From Sinimarinibacterium sp. NLF-5-8 (GTDB taxonomy: Bacteria; Pseudomonadota; Gammaproteobacteria; Nevskiales; Nevskiaceae), in NCBI RefSeq assembly GCF_010092425.1, contig NZ_CP048030.1:1809501-1873500 (forward strand): a stretch of 64,000 bases of DNA. Direction: 5' to 3'. Position numbers and translations under genes: made by a program. The notes under the pieces were generated by a model. The model did not search any database and was not told where the DNA came from. It worked only from the letters and a program-made list of their open reading frames with translations. Positions 48,501 through 58,091 of this stretch are shown here, one piece after another. The first letter of the stretch is position 1; every line of letters begins with the position of its first letter.

Positions 48501-49030
48501 GCACTGCTGACGGTGACGTTGTCTTCGGCGCTGGAAACCCATTGGGCTTGATTGGCGGCAATGGTTTGCTCGGTGCCATCAGTAAACCGGGCCGTCAGCG
48601 TCAACTGCTGCGTATCGCCTTCGATCAGGCTCGCGGTGGCGGGATCAATCTGCACGCTGCTGAGCACGCCTTGTGCCGGTTGCACCGTGATTCTGGCCGT
48701 ATCCACCTTGGTCAGATAGCGCGCGGTGATTGTTGCCTGAAGACCCGACTGCGCCGTTGCACTGACGTTGACCTGCCCACGGTCAACTGTCACCGCCGAC
48801 GGGTTGCTGGAAGTCCAGGCCACATTGGCCGTAACGTCTTCACGCGAGCCATCGGTAAAGACGGCAAATGCCGATAGCTGAACACTCTGCCCTTGGGTAA
48901 CGGTCGCCGTCGCCGGGGTGATTTCGACGCGATCCAGCGTCGGCCCCGATGAACTTCCTCCACAAGCCGATAATGCCAGTGTGAACAATCCCACCCACAG
49001 GATCGACAGTGTCCTCAAAAACGCACGCAT
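45596..49030 (-). CDS. Lipoprotein with eleven Ig-like (BIG2-type) repeats, paralogue
   Basis: A 1144-residue paralogue of the protein at 41844-45206 with the same layout: signal MRAFLRTLSILWVGLFTLAL, lipobox LSAC (Cys23) then Gly-Gly-Ser, then eleven Ig-like domains. Domain 7 is longer (with HPCTEGTNSGTACEQD, so the Cys pair is kept with wider spacing) and domain 10 keeps its Cys pair (DGCEYDE and LIACAQR). The end is proline-rich (REAAPPPP). RBS GGGAG precedes the ATG. Neighbouring mutT/thiE lies 85 bp away in the same direction. The substrate or partner is unknown. Confidence 0.86.
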   Translation of the reverse strand: MRAFLRTLSILWVGLFTLALSACGGSSSGPTLDRVEITPATATVTQGQSVQLSAFAVFTDGSREDVTANVAWTSSNPSAVTVDRGQVNVSATAQSGLQATITARYLTKVDTARITVQPAQGVLSSVQIDPATASLIEGDTQQLTLTARFTDGTEQTIAANQAQWVSSAEDNVTVSSAGLVTAIKARALPVPVTATYQGKTATSRITVRATAAPEGAITALKIEPASTSVIVGQSAQLQAIATYENGATQSVTAQAQWTSANASTVSVGNTTGNRGRITGNEVSSTAVTITATVDGKSATSAVTVIDRAVERIEINPASASVPAGLTQNLSATAVYNDATREDVTAKAQWTSSNTNVATVDNASARGQVTAVAADATPATITAAFGGKQGTAAITVTGVELSQIRVSPDEANQSVPAGFTQQFTATGVFTDNSTRDVTQDVAWISSDTAVATIADDGLMTAVAASQTPVTLTATLDDQSGTAQVKIVAATLQGITVTGKNDSFPRYGFRTPFTATGKFSDDVDRDITTQVTWASSQASLATIQSKAGSDSGIATTGDLPGTTKITAALGSVTSPEVDLNVRNANLKSMKIEADELADAPEGDTDTRRIAEVGIGRTVQFKAIGTFGASNDEYDITDNVQWGNAKVDETDAAPDTVATVNNQSPNKGRVVTQAHPCTEGTNSGTACEQDRVVLITAEITVKENPLLGGSSDNEVEAAPVRLKVTDAELVSIKISPATNPDNETLPKGFRRQFTAMGTFTDGSQRDVSDEVTWTSDDSSRLTLSNLAGARGVALGGDVGQAQVVASVGVAPNVIEDSFELTVTQATQTNFNLTPATLTIRQGQPGALKAVATFSDGTVLDVSRFNNVEWTSASPAVVGVTANSGDVQGLAQGASIQITAVGQNSRPGEEEPFSGTASVTVSGFQLVGVRVVPATEDGCEYDEPEAVEAVARGLSRQLIACAQRVGAPEADVTAQAVWSSAQQSVATVGNAGATKGVVTAAAAANVGEQAVIQASYTTDGQTEQGSAIVGIAVLDDVAIEDNRDPAGAEVAVNGTVQFSAYAVYDGMRESDPDYVADKGIDVTNRATWTSSEIGVATITTTGSSGRGLATVQAASGDNPPDTTAITATFDGKTSNAVALTREAAPPPP

Positions 49031-49115
49031 GGTGACTCCCGCTTTTTATCAATATCCCAGTTCGATTCTATGCTGAATCACTGGGGCACATGCAACCGGC
49101 ACATCATACCTTCAC

Positions 49116-50054
49116 TCAAACAGGCCAATACGCCGAAATCCCCGCCACGCCCTGTGCCCACGCTTGCCAGGCATCCGGCAGATGAACAGGCGAGACACCG
49201 CCGATGGCATAAACCGGCAACGGGGCGAATCCGCGTACTTGTGTAAAACCTGCCCAGCCCAGCGGGCGCGCGTCGGGATGACTGGGCGTGGGGCAAACGC
49301 TGCCGAGTACAGCGGCATCAAAGCCCAACTGCGCGGCGCGCGCGATGTCATCGGCACGGTGCGCAGACGCCAGCGCCAACGGTACGTCGGGACGCGCGTG
49401 CAATTGCTGTAACGCTGCGCTGGAGGCGTGCCAGCCATCCGCGCCCAGCGCGGCCACCTGCGCCGGATCGCGGTCGAGGATCACGCGCAGCCCCTGTTGC
49501 TGCGCGGGCGCGATCAGACACGCCGCCTGCGTAACGTAATCGGCATCCGACCACTGCGGCCAGCGCAGGCGCAGCAGCGCCCCCGTCGGCAAGTGACGCA
49601 GGTGATTCAACACCTGCGCAGCGGTTGAATCCGGCGCGGTCAGGACGTACTGCGTCGGCAACGCCAGTGCGGCGACGATCGGCATCACCGTCGGCAACGC
49701 CTGCGGCTGCGCGCGCAGCGCCGTCACCGGCAGCCAGTTCAGCGTCTGGTTTTCGCGCGGTTGTGGCTCGCCGTGCCAGGCGTGAATCAACCACGTTTCC
49801 AGTTGCACGCGGCGATCCGTGTAATCGTGCTGGAAGCGGATCAATGGCGTGGCGTGCTGAATCTCCACGCCCAATTCTTCGATCAGTTCACGACGCAGCG
49901 CGTCAAAGCCAGATTCGCCCGCTTCGATCTTGCCGCCGGGAAACTCCCACCAGCCGGCGGCGATCTTGCCTTGAGGTCGCTGTGCCAGCAGGACGGTGCC
50001 ATCGGGGCGTTGCAGCACCCCGGCAGCGACGCGAATCAGCGGGCGCTCGGCCAT
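49116..50054 (-). CDS. Nudix (MutT-like) hydrolase fused to a thiamine-phosphate-synthase-like domain
   Basis: A 312-residue two-domain protein. The N-terminal Nudix domain (about residues 1-135) has the MutT box GGKIEAGESGFDALRRELIEELG, which should sanitise oxidised (8-oxo-dGTP-type) nucleotides. The C-terminal half (about 145-312) is a ThiE/TenI-type TIM barrel with SAHRADDIARAAQLGFDAAVLGSV and AIGGVSP. This architecture is known in gammaproteobacteria between argJ and the cell-envelope genes; a true thiamine role is unproven. I start at 50054 (MAERPLIRV), sharing one base with the argJ stop. Confidence 0.87.
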   Translation of the reverse strand: MAERPLIRVAAGVLQRPDGTVLLAQRPQGKIAAGWWEFPGGKIEAGESGFDALRRELIEELGVEIQHATPLIRFQHDYTDRRVQLETWLIHAWHGEPQPRENQTLNWLPVTALRAQPQALPTVMPIVAALALPTQYVLTAPDSTAAQVLNHLRHLPTGALLRLRWPQWSDADYVTQAACLIAPAQQQGLRVILDRDPAQVAALGADGWHASSAALQQLHARPDVPLALASAHRADDIARAAQLGFDAAVLGSVCPTPSHPDARPLGWAGFTQVRGFAPLPVYAIGGVSPVHLPDAWQAWAQGVAGISAYWPV

Positions 50055-51274
50055 CAAGTGCGGTACTCGGCGTTGATCTTGACGTATTCGTAGCTGAAGT
50101 CGCAGCTCCACAGACGCGCGCGCGCGCTGCCACGCCCCAGGTCGACGCCAATGGTGAATTCCGGCTTTGCCACCACCGCCGCGCCGCGTTCTTCGACGTA
50201 ATCGGGATGCGGTTCACCGCCTTGCAGCAGTTGCACATCGTCCAGCCGCACGTCAACGCGCGCGGGGTCGAGGTTTTCGACACCGGCTTTACCAATGGCC
50301 ATGACGATGCGCCCCCAGTTGGCATCGCCGGCAAACATCGCGGTTTTGACCAGCGGCGAATTGGCGATGGCGTAACCGACCTGGCGCGCCTCCACCCCAT
50401 CGCGCGCACCGCTGATATCCAGCGTGATGAAGCGCGTGGCCCCTTCGCCATCGCGGACGATGGATTGCGCCAGCGCCGTGCACACGTCACGAATCGCCTG
50501 CGCAATCGGCGCGTAATCGGCATCGTTGACGTCCACGTCCTGCGCGCCCACCTGCGCGGTGGCGCAGAGCACGCAGGAATCGTTGGTGGAGGTATCGCTG
50601 TCAACGGTGACGCAGTTGAACGACACGTTCACCGCATCACGCAACGCCTGATCCACGGCGCGATCCGTCAGTCGCGCATCGGTGGCGATGAAGCCCAGCA
50701 TCGTCGCCATGTGCGGCTCGATCATGCCAACGCCCTTGGCGATGCCGGTGATGGTCACTTCGCCCTGCGCCGTCATCACGCGCGCGCTGACCCCCTTGGG
50801 CACCGTGTCCGTGGTCATGATCGCGCGCGCGGCGGTATTCCAATGGTCGGCCTCCAGCGCGGCAACCGCGCGCGGAATGGCCTCGGTCATGCGTGCCACC
50901 GGCAACCGCTGACCAATCACGCCGGTGGAAAACGGCAGCACTTGATCGGCATCACAGCCCAGCGCGCGCGCCACGGCGGCGGTGGTCTGCCGGGCATCGT
51001 CCAGACCGTCACGACCCGTGGCGGCATTGGCGTTACCGGCATTGATCAGCAGCGCGCGCAGGCGCTGACTTTGGCCGAGGCGTTGGCGACACAGTTGCAC
51101 CGGCGCCGCTGCAAAGGCGTTTTGGGTAAACACGCCGGCAACCCGGCTGCCTTCAACCAGTTCGATGATCAGCAAATCATCGCGCCCGGGCTTTTTGATC
51201 GCCGCCTGCGCAACCCCCAGCCGTACCCCTGCCACCGGCAACAGCGCGGCCGGTTCCGTCAAATTGACTGCCAT
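50054..51274 (-). CDS. argJ: Bifunctional glutamate N-acetyltransferase / N-acetylglutamate synthase
   Basis: A 406-residue ArgJ that recycles the acetyl group in arginine biosynthesis. The self-cleavage site is visible in HMATMLGFIATDA (about residues 191-203); cleavage occurs before the threonine of A-T-M-L, making alpha and beta chains. Other markers are NAATGRDGLDDARQTTAAVA and NSPLVKTAMFAGDANWGRI. It begins after the secA terminator and overlaps the Nudix gene start by one base. Confidence 0.95.
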   Translation of the reverse strand: MAVNLTEPAALLPVAGVRLGVAQAAIKKPGRDDLLIIELVEGSRVAGVFTQNAFAAAPVQLCRQRLGQSQRLRALLINAGNANAATGRDGLDDARQTTAAVARALGCDADQVLPFSTGVIGQRLPVARMTEAIPRAVAALEADHWNTAARAIMTTDTVPKGVSARVMTAQGEVTITGIAKGVGMIEPHMATMLGFIATDARLTDRAVDQALRDAVNVSFNCVTVDSDTSTNDSCVLCATAQVGAQDVDVNDADYAPIAQAIRDVCTALAQSIVRDGEGATRFITLDISGARDGVEARQVGYAIANSPLVKTAMFAGDANWGRIVMAIGKAGVENLDPARVDVRLDDVQLLQGGEPHPDYVEERGAAVVAKPEFTIGVDLGRGSARARLWSCDFSYEYVKINAEYRT

Positions 51275-51293
51275 CCGATCAACCCTTCATCCA

Positions 51294-51325
51294 CAAAAAA
51301 GGCACCCGCAGCGGGTGCCTTTTTA
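51294..51325 (-). terminator. Rho-independent terminator after secA
   Basis: GGCACCC and GGGTGCC arms around GCAGC, with an A run before and TTTTT after; in the minus-strand direction the stem is followed by TTTTTT. It lies 20 bp after the secA stop (51346) and before the argJ start. Confidence 0.9.
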
Positions 51326-51345
51326 TTGTGCGGCGATTTATCCGA

Positions 51346-54111
51346 TCAAGCCAGTGCGCCGTGGCAGTGCTTGTACTTTTTGCCGCTGCCGCAAGGGCAT
51401 GGATCGTTGCGCCCCACCTTGGGCATATCGCGCACGATGGTGTGGGGCGCAGTCGCCGGAGGGGCGGACTCGATCCGGCGACCGATGCCTGCGGCCTGCG
51501 CAGCGACCTGTTCGGCGCCAAGCCCGGCATCCACGCCCGGGGCCTGGCTGTGCTGCAGCTGCATCTGTTTTTCGCGCGCCTCGGCCTGACGCCGCTGCTG
51601 CTCCTCAACCTGCTCGACTTCTTCAGCCGTCTGAATCCGCACGCGCGCAAGCATCGAGATCACATCATGCTTGTAGCGCGCCAGCATGGCGTTGAACATT
51701 TCAAACGCCTCGCGCTTGTATTCCTGCTTGGGGTCTTTTTGTGCATAACCGCGCAGGTGAATGCCCTGACGCATGTAATCCATCGCCGCCAGGTGCTCGC
51801 GCCAGAGGTTGTCCAGCACTTGCAGCATGATGGCTTTTTCAAAATGCTCCAGCACAGGTGCGCCGACCTGCTCTTTTTTGGCGGTATAGGCATCGCAAAA
51901 ATGTTGTTCGATACGCGCGCGCAGGTCTTTTTCGTTGAGATCGTCTTCGCTGTCGAGCCAGTGTCTGACCGGCAGCTCCAGTCCGAAATCGCGTTTGAGC
52001 ATTTCCTCAAGCCCAGACACATTCCATTGATCTTCAATGGTTTGCGGCGGGATGTAGGCGTCGATGACGGCATTGACAACATCAGGACGGATGTCATCAA
52101 CCAGCGGAGTGACACGCTCGGACCCCATCACGCTGTCGCGCAGCTCATACACCGCCTTGCGCTGGTCGTTGGCAACGTTGTCGTAGTCGAGCAAGTGCTT
52201 GCGAATGTCAAAGTTATGCGCCTCGACCTTGCGCTGGGCGGTTTCGATCGCGCGCGTGACCCAGCGGTGCTCGATCGCCTCGCCTTCTTCCATGCCGAGC
52301 TTTTGCAGCATCGCACGCATCCGCGGCGGGGTAAAAATGCGCATCAGCGTGTCGTCGAGCGACAGGTAGAAGCGCGAAGCGCCCGGATCCCCCTGACGTC
52401 CAGAACGGCCGCGCAGCTGGTTGTCGATGCGGCGGGATTCGTGTCGCTCGGAGCCGATCACATACAGCCCGCCGGCAGCCAGCACCAGATCATGGCGTTG
52501 TCGCCAGTCCTGACGCGCCGCCTCGCGCGCGGCGGTGTCGTCTTCGGCAATTGCAGCCAGTTCGGTTTCCAGACTGCCGCCGAGCACGATGTCAGTCCCG
52601 CGTCCGGCCATATTGGTCGCAATCGTCACCACGCCGGGACGCCCGGCCTGCGCGACGATCTCGGCCTCGCGCTCATGCTGCTTGGCGTTGAGCACTTCGT
52701 GGTGGATGCCGGCCTGATCCAGTAGCCCGGACAGCAGCTCGGAGGTTTCGATCGTTGCCGTGCCCACCAGAACCGGTTGCTGGCGCGCGTGCGCTTCACG
52801 GATTTCGGCAATGATGGCCTTGAACTTGTCGGCCGCGCTCATGTAGACCAGATCGCCATGATCCTTGCGCAGCAACGGCTTGTTGGTGGGGATGACCACC
52901 ACTTCCAGCCCATAAATACTATTGAATTCAAAGGCTTCGGTGTCGGCAGTGCCGGTCATGCCGGACAGTTTGGCGTACAGACGGAAGTAGTTCTGGAAGG
53001 TGATGCTCGCCAGCGTCTGGTTTTCCTGCTGGATTTGCACCCCTTCCTTAGCTTCCACCGCCTGATGCAGACCATCGCTCCAGCGCCGCCCCGGCATCAT
53101 GCGGCCCGTGAAGTCGTCGATGATGATGACTTCGCCACCACGCACGATGTATTCCACATCGCGCTTGTACAACTGGTGCGCGCGCAGCAGTGCATTCAGG
53201 TGGTGCAGCAGGATGATGTTGGCGGCGTCATAAAGGCTTTCTTCTTCGCTGAGCAGGCCGTTTTTCCGCATCAGGTCTTCAACCTTTTCAAACCCGGCCT
53301 CGGTCAAAAAGATCTGCTTGTTCTTTTCTTCAACGGAAAAATCGCCGGGGCCTTCTTCTTCTTCCTGCCGGGTGAGGTGCGGAATCAGCACGTTGATCTT
53401 GCGGTACAGCTCGGGATCATCATCGGTGGGACCGCTGATGATCAGCGGCGTGCGCGCCTCATCGATGAGGATGGAGTCCACCTCATCGACAATCGCGTAG
53501 TGCTGGCCGCGCTGCACCTTGTCGGCCAGGGCAAAGGCCATGTTGTCGCGCAGGTAGTCAAACCCCAGTTCGTTATTGGTGGCATAGCTGATGTCGCAGG
53601 CGTATGCCTCGCGCTTTTCCTGGGGCGACTGGCCGGACACGATCACGCCGACACTCAAGCCCAGAAAGCGGAACACCCGTCCCATCCACTCGGCATCACG
53701 GCGCGCCAGATAATCGTTGACCGTGACGATGTGCACGCCCTTGCCGGGCAGCGCGTTCAGATAGGCCGCGAGTGTGGCCACCAGCGTCTTGCCCTCACCC
53801 GTGCGCATTTCAGCGATCTTGCCGTCGTTCAGAATCGCGCCGCCGATCAGCTGCACGTCAAAATGGCGCATCCCCAGAACCCGTCTGGCCGCTTCGCGGC
53901 AAACGGCAAACGCATCGGCCTGGATCTGCTCCAGCGTCTCGCCCTGCTCCAGCCGCGCGCGCAGAACCCCGGTCTGTGCAATCAACTCTTCGTCCTGCAT
54001 CGCAACGTATTGCGCTTCGAGTGCAGCGACCTTCTTGACCATCTGTTCGCAGCGCTTGAGGACACGCTGATTGCGGCTACCAAATACTCGGGCCAGCACG
54101 TTATTCATCAT
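51346..54111 (-). CDS. secA: Protein translocase ATPase SecA
   Basis: A 921-residue motor of the Sec pathway (E. coli 901). Walker [20 protein letters not shown] (about residues 102-120), [31 protein letters not shown] and [25 protein letters not shown] of the two NBDs, and the C-terminal zinc-binding [15 protein letters not shown] start at [16 protein letters not shown] (54111), the usual SecA opening; upstream ATG 54150 is less likely. E. coli precedes secA with secM; here the 223-bp gap to the M23 gene contains only its terminator and no recognisable SecM arrest peptide. Confidence 0.97.
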   Translation of the reverse strand: MMNNVLARVFGSRNQRVLKRCEQMVKKVAALEAQYVAMQDEELIAQTGVLRARLEQGETLEQIQADAFAVCREAARRVLGMRHFDVQLIGGAILNDGKIAEMRTGEGKTLVATLAAYLNALPGKGVHIVTVNDYLARRDAEWMGRVFRFLGLSVGVIVSGQSPQEKREAYACDISYATNNELGFDYLRDNMAFALADKVQRGQHYAIVDEVDSILIDEARTPLIISGPTDDDPELYRKINVLIPHLTRQEEEEGPGDFSVEEKNKQIFLTEAGFEKVEDLMRKNGLLSEEESLYDAANIILLHHLNALLRAHQLYKRDVEYIVRGGEVIIIDDFTGRMMPGRRWSDGLHQAVEAKEGVQIQQENQTLASITFQNYFRLYAKLSGMTGTADTEAFEFNSIYGLEVVVIPTNKPLLRKDHGDLVYMSAADKFKAIIAEIREAHARQQPVLVGTATIETSELLSGLLDQAGIHHEVLNAKQHEREAEIVAQAGRPGVVTIATNMAGRGTDIVLGGSLETELAAIAEDDTAAREAARQDWRQRHDLVLAAGGLYVIGSERHESRRIDNQLRGRSGRQGDPGASRFYLSLDDTLMRIFTPPRMRAMLQKLGMEEGEAIEHRWVTRAIETAQRKVEAHNFDIRKHLLDYDNVANDQRKAVYELRDSVMGSERVTPLVDDIRPDVVNAVIDAYIPPQTIEDQWNVSGLEEMLKRDFGLELPVRHWLDSEDDLNEKDLRARIEQHFCDAYTAKKEQVGAPVLEHFEKAIMLQVLDNLWREHLAAMDYMRQGIHLRGYAQKDPKQEYKREAFEMFNAMLARYKHDVISMLARVRIQTAEEVEQVEEQQRRQAEAREKQMQLQHSQAPGVDAGLGAEQVAAQAAGIGRRIESAPPATAPHTIVRDMPKVGRNDPCPCGSGKKYKHCHGALA

Positions 54112-54258
54112 CGGATTGATCCAACACTTAAAGCTGATAAAGCGAGGCACTCAACAGGCATCGGCACACACCACGGCCATCATCACGACTGGCCGCTTGC
54201 ACTCGAAGGTGAGGCAGGGTTTGTGAGTCCGTCAACCAATAGAGTTCCGCACGCCGAC

Positions 54259-54281
54259 AAAAAAAGCGGCTTTTGAGCCGC
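54259..54281 (-). terminator. Rho-independent terminator after the M23 peptidase gene
   Basis: GCGGCT, TTTG loop and AGCCGC (54266-54281), with an A run at 54259-54265 that becomes a T run on the minus strand. It lies 53 bp past the M23 stop. Confidence 0.85.
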
Positions 54282-54334
54282 GCATTATGCATTGCTGGGG
54301 ACGATATACGCCGATTCAAGGCCAGCGTCGCCCA

Positions 54335-55282
54335 TCATCGAGCCGCCTGGATATACCGCTCAGGATTCACCAGCAAGCCGTTGAACAGCACTTCAAAGTG
54401 CACATGTGCGCCGGTCGAGCGCCCCGTGGACCCCACCAGGGCGATCGCCTGCCCCTTGTCGATCTTGTCACCCACCTGCACCAGCAGCTTGCTGTTATGT
54501 GCATAGCGTGTGGCGTAGCCATTGCCATGATTGATCTCGATCAGTTTGCCGTAGCCCTTGTGCACAGAGGCATCGGTGACGATGCCCGCAGCCACCGCCT
54601 TGACCTCGGCACCGACGGGCGCTGCGAAATCAATGCCGCGATGCCCGGTACGGCGTCCGGTAAACGGATCGGTGCGCACGCCAAACAATGAACTGATCCA
54701 GCCGGTTTCGACTGGCCAGCCGGAGGGCCTGACTTCGCTCTGGATCCGGCTGCTGAGCAGCAGATCCTCCAGCACGCGGAACTGACGCTCACGATCACTG
54801 AGCTGTGCATCGACCTGGTCGATTGCGGCGGTGAGCTCATCATTGCGGGGTTCGCTGGCCGCTTCGGCAACTTCGGGGCCACCCACGCCGGGGGGCTGGG
54901 CAAAGTCGAACTCACCACTGTCCAGCCCGGCAATCTCGGTCAGGCGCTGGCCGGCGGCATTGAGTCGCATCACCTGCGCTTGCAGCTGCGCGATGCGCCG
55001 CGCCAATGCCGCCGCATTGCGCGTGGCTTCTTCCTTGACTTCGGCGACGACGCTGCGTTGCTGACGCGCCTCTTCCGACCAGTTGGCAAACAGTTGATTC
55101 AAGGTCGCAGAGGCCGGTGCATGCTGAACCTGGAAGCGCGCGCTCAGATAACCACTGCCAAAACCCAGCGATACCAGCAGGGTCACCATGCAGACAACGG
55201 GCAGCCACGTTATCGTACGGCGCAGGCTCAGCGTGAACCGCCAGGTGCGGCCACGCTTGTGGTTGATCACAATAATATCCAT
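54335..55282 (-). CDS. M23/LytM-family peptidase, membrane anchored
   Basis: A 315-residue protein with one N-terminal membrane segment (about residues 26-46), a coiled-coil-like region (SEEARQQRSVVAEVKEEATRN onward, to about 190) and a C-terminal LytM domain. Zinc ligands are visible in RTGHRGIDFAAP and AHVHFEVLFNG (H-x-H). It probably remodels peptidoglycan or regulates amidases at division. I start at MDIIVINHKRGRTW (55282), the typical start for this family next to secA; the ATG at 55330 would overlap dciA. It is divergent from dciA with starts only 9 bp apart. Confidence 0.9.
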   Translation of the reverse strand: MDIIVINHKRGRTWRFTLSLRRTITWLPVVCMVTLLVSLGFGSGYLSARFQVQHAPASATLNQLFANWSEEARQQRSVVAEVKEEATRNAAALARRIAQLQAQVMRLNAAGQRLTEIAGLDSGEFDFAQPPGVGGPEVAEAASEPRNDELTAAIDQVDAQLSDRERQFRVLEDLLLSSRIQSEVRPSGWPVETGWISSLFGVRTDPFTGRRTGHRGIDFAAPVGAEVKAVAAGIVTDASVHKGYGKLIEINHGNGYATRYAHNSKLLVQVGDKIDKGQAIALVGSTGRSTGAHVHFEVLFNGLLVNPERYIQAAR

Positions 55283-55291
55283 CAGTATTCC

Positions 55292-55702
55292 ATGCGCTCT
55301 GACCGAACCCAGCCCCGCGATTTTGGGCAAATCCTGATCCAGACTCCGCAGTCAATCGGCGGATTGCTGGCGCGCGCCCAGCACATCTCGCGTCTCAACC
55401 AATCGCTCGCAGCAACATGGCGCGACGAACCCTGGATCCATCATGTCCGCATCGCCAATCTGCGGCGCAATACGGTGGTAATTTATGTCACCTCGGCGGC
55501 AGCGATGATTCCCCTGCGTCGTCACAAAGCGGCTTTGTTGCACTGGATTCAGAACGTCCACCGCCTGCCTTGCACACACATTCAAATCAGCGTTTGCCCC
55601 GCCATACCAAGGCACAAGCCGCCGAGTTTATCGGCAGGTGCGCGCCGGGTGCAACCCCGCACGGCGATGTCCACACCGCCACAAAAGCAGACAACGATCT
55701 GA
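55292..55702 (+). CDS. DciA-like (DUF721) helicase-loading protein
   Basis: A 136-residue DUF721 protein. The family core is RLNQSLAATWRDEPWIHHVRIANLRRNTVVIYV with following MIPLRRHKAALLHWIQ. In many bacteria DciA assists loading of the replicative helicase DnaB. The C-terminal 45 residues are basic and less conserved. In related gammaproteobacteria it lies divergent from the M23 gene near secA and lpxC as here. The open frame upstream overlaps M23 antisense and is not included. Stop is 20 bp from the lpxC stop (convergent). Confidence 0.8.
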   Translation: MRSDRTQPRDFGQILIQTPQSIGGLLARAQHISRLNQSLAATWRDEPWIHHVRIANLRRNTVVIYVTSAAAMIPLRRHKAALLHWIQNVHRLPCTHIQISVCPAIPRHKPPSLSAGARRVQPRTAMSTPPQKQTTI

Positions 55703-55722
55703 TTCAGCGAAGATTTCGCCGG

Positions 55723-56643
55723 TCAGGCCGCCGCCAGACTGCCGCGCACAAAGTGGATCGGCGCCGCCTCGGCATCGTCCTCAAAGGTCACCAGCTCATA
55801 CATCCGGGGATCATCCAGCACCGCGCGCACCAGCTTGTTATTCAGCGCATGCCCCGATTTGTATGCGGTAAACGCCCCCAGAACAGGATGGCCGAGCAGA
55901 TACAGATCGCCCACGGCATCCAGAATCTTGTGCCGGACAAATTCATTTTCGTAGCGCAGGCCGTCATGGTTGACAACGCGGTAATCATCCAGTGCCACCA
56001 CGTTGTCCAGACTCGCGCCCAGCCCCAGATTGGCGGCACGCAGCTGATCCAGTTCGCGCATGAAGCCAAAGGTGCGCGCGCGACTGACCTGGCTGACGTA
56101 GCTGGTGGTGGAAAACTCGACCACCGCGTCCTGTGTCGATGCACGAAATGCCGGATGCTGAAAATCAATCGAAAACGTCAGCCGGAACCCGTCATACGGC
56201 TCAAAGCGTGCCCATTTGTCGGCATCCGTGACCTGCACCGGCTGGCGAATGCGAATGAAGCGCTTGGGCGCATCCTGCTCAAAAATGCCGGCGGACTGAA
56301 TCAGAAACACAAACGGCCCGGAGCTGCCATCCATGATCGGCACCTCGGGCGATGACAGTTCGACGATGCAGTTATCAATGCCAAGCCCGGCAAACGCCGA
56401 CATCAGATGTTCCACGGTCATGATCCTGGCGCCATCGTCGGCGACCAGGGTGCTGCACATCACCGCCTCGCGCAGCAGATGCGCACTGGCAGGCACTTCG
56501 GGCACCGGATCCAGATCGGTGCGCCGAAACACGATGCCGGTATCCGGCCCTGCCGGCAGCAGGGACATATACACCTTGCGGCCGGAGTGCAGGCCGATGC
56601 CGCTGGCGCGGATTGCCTGCTTGAGAGTACGTTGTCTGACCAT
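55723..56643 (-). CDS. lpxC: UDP-3-O-acyl-N-acetylglucosamine deacetylase
   Basis: A 306-residue zinc deacetylase (E. coli 305), the committed step of lipid A synthesis. Zinc ligands sit in TVEHLMSAF (His near residue 78) and [16 protein letters not shown] (His and Asp), with [13 protein letters not shown] and the N-terminal [18 protein letters not shown] block. Its presence marks an LPS-bearing Gram-negative. It follows ftsZ at 146 bp, the standard gammaproteobacterial order. Confidence 0.97.
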   Translation of the reverse strand: MVRQRTLKQAIRASGIGLHSGRKVYMSLLPAGPDTGIVFRRTDLDPVPEVPASAHLLREAVMCSTLVADDGARIMTVEHLMSAFAGLGIDNCIVELSSPEVPIMDGSSGPFVFLIQSAGIFEQDAPKRFIRIRQPVQVTDADKWARFEPYDGFRLTFSIDFQHPAFRASTQDAVVEFSTTSYVSQVSRARTFGFMRELDQLRAANLGLGASLDNVVALDDYRVVNHDGLRYENEFVRHKILDAVGDLYLLGHPVLGAFTAYKSGHALNNKLVRAVLDDPRMYELVTFEDDAEAAPIHFVRGSLAAA

Positions 56644-56789
56644 GCAAAAACTCGTGTGGGTTCAGGCGTCGGCGCACAATCCGGCGCAGCGCCATTGAAA
56701 ACCATCGCACTTTACCACGGCCTACCCCGCTGCTTGCGGACATGGGGGGCGCACAAACCCTTGTGCAGCCCCCTTTTCCGGAATCCGCC

Positions 56790-58091
56790 TCAATCGGCTT
56801 GATTGCGCAAAAACGCCGGGATATTGAGCACATCTTCACCAATATCGAAAGGAAAGCGCGAACCGCCGTTGGCCACCCGCTGCCCACTGCGCGGCAACTG
56901 CGCCGCTTCGTGGCCACCGGGTGCTGCGCCTGCGCCGGGATAGCCGCCCCTGGGCGACGGAGCCGAAAGTCCAGGTTGATGCGCGGCAGGGCGGTGCACC
57001 TGCGACTGCGCAGGATACGGCGGCGGATAACCCGCAGCCGTCGGCTGCCCGCGCGGGGGGAATGGCGTCACATTCGGGTTTTGCGGATATTGCTGATGCG
57101 CCACCGCTTCCTGCAGGGTCGTCAGCCCCGTCGCCACCACGGTCACGCGCAGCGTGCCATCCAGCGTCGGATCAACCGACATGCCGCATTTGGTATCGGC
57201 CTCATCGGAGGCGATTTCGTTGACGCGGGAGTTGATGTAGGTCCACTCCTCCATCGTCAGCGACTCATCGCAGGAAACGTTCACCAGCAAGCCCTGTGCC
57301 CCGTGAAGTTCGATGTCATCGAGCAACGGACTGGACAACGCCATTTCGACTGCCTTCTGCGCACGATCTTCACCGCTGGCCTCACCCAGCCCCATCATCG
57401 ACATGCCGCGATTGCTCAGCGCCGTGCGCACGTCGGCAAAGTCGATATTGACCAGCCCCGGACGGGTGATCAGGTCAGAAATACCCTGAACGCCGTTGTG
57501 CAGCACATCGTTGGCCGCCTTGAAGCAATTGAGCACGGAGATTTTGGTGCCCAATACCAAGCCCAGCTTTTCGTTGGGGATCAGGATCAGCGAATCGACG
57601 TACTGGCGCAGCTCCTCGATGCCACGCTGTGCGATCAACATGCGCTTTTTGTTTTCATGCGCAAACGGCTTGGTCACCACGGCGATGGTCAAAATACCCA
57701 GCTCCTTGGCGATCTGTGCGATCACGGGTGCTGCGCCGGTGCCGGTGCCGCCGCCCATGCCTGCGGTAATGAACAGCAAGTCGGTGCCCTCGATCATCTC
57801 GCGGATCCGATCCCGATCTTCCTCAGCCGCCATGCGTCCACGCTCGGGGTCAGAACCCGCACCGAGTCCGCGCGTGATTTCCACGCCCAACTGCAGCTGA
57901 TTGGTCGGAATCGAGCGCTCCAGATGGTCGCGGTCGGTATTGGCGCAAATGAACTCCACGCCATCAATCCCTTCCTGCGCCATCTGGTTGACGGTGTTGC
58001 AGCCACCGCCGCCCACGCCGATGACACGAATCACCGCGCGCGTGCGCTGACCGTCTTCCAATTCAAAAACTTCTCTGCTTTGCACACCCAT
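56790..58091 (-). CDS. ftsZ: Cell division protein FtsZ
   Basis: A 433-residue tubulin-like GTPase forming the Z ring. The nucleotide site is GMGGGTGTGAAPVIA (about residues 104-118), with NTDRDHLE and NIDFADVRTAL. The long C-terminal linker (PFPPRGQPTAAGYPPPYPAQ onward) is proline-rich and ends with the conserved peptide DVLNIPAFLRNQ that binds FtsA and other partners. AGGAG lies eight bases before the ATG. Unusually long linker compared with E. coli (383 residues). Confidence 0.97.
   Translation of the reverse strand: MGVQSREVFELEDGQRTRAVIRVIGVGGGGCNTVNQMAQEGIDGVEFICANTDRDHLERSIPTNQLQLGVEITRGLGAGSDPERGRMAAEEDRDRIREMIEGTDLLFITAGMGGGTGTGAAPVIAQIAKELGILTIAVVTKPFAHENKKRMLIAQRGIEELRQYVDSLILIPNEKLGLVLGTKISVLNCFKAANDVLHNGVQGISDLITRPGLVNIDFADVRTALSNRGMSMMGLGEASGEDRAQKAVEMALSSPLLDDIELHGAQGLLVNVSCDESLTMEEWTYINSRVNEIASDEADTKCGMSVDPTLDGTLRVTVVATGLTTLQEAVAHQQYPQNPNVTPFPPRGQPTAAGYPPPYPAQSQVHRPAAHQPGLSAPSPRGGYPGAGAAPGGHEAAQLPRSGQRVANGGSRFPFDIGEDVLNIPAFLRNQAD

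Noticed and set aside
49625-51589. Plus-strand open frame of 654 codons
   Set aside because: Lies opposite argJ and parts of the Nudix and secA genes and crosses the secA terminator; no family features.
52777-54276. Plus-strand open frame of 499 codons
   Set aside because: Antisense to secA; no recognisable domain and no RBS.
54128-54319. Possible SecM-like leader upstream of secA
   Set aside because: The 63-codon frame runs through the M23 terminator, has no signal peptide and lacks the F-x-x-x-x-W-I-x-x-x-x-G-I-R-A-G-P arrest motif.
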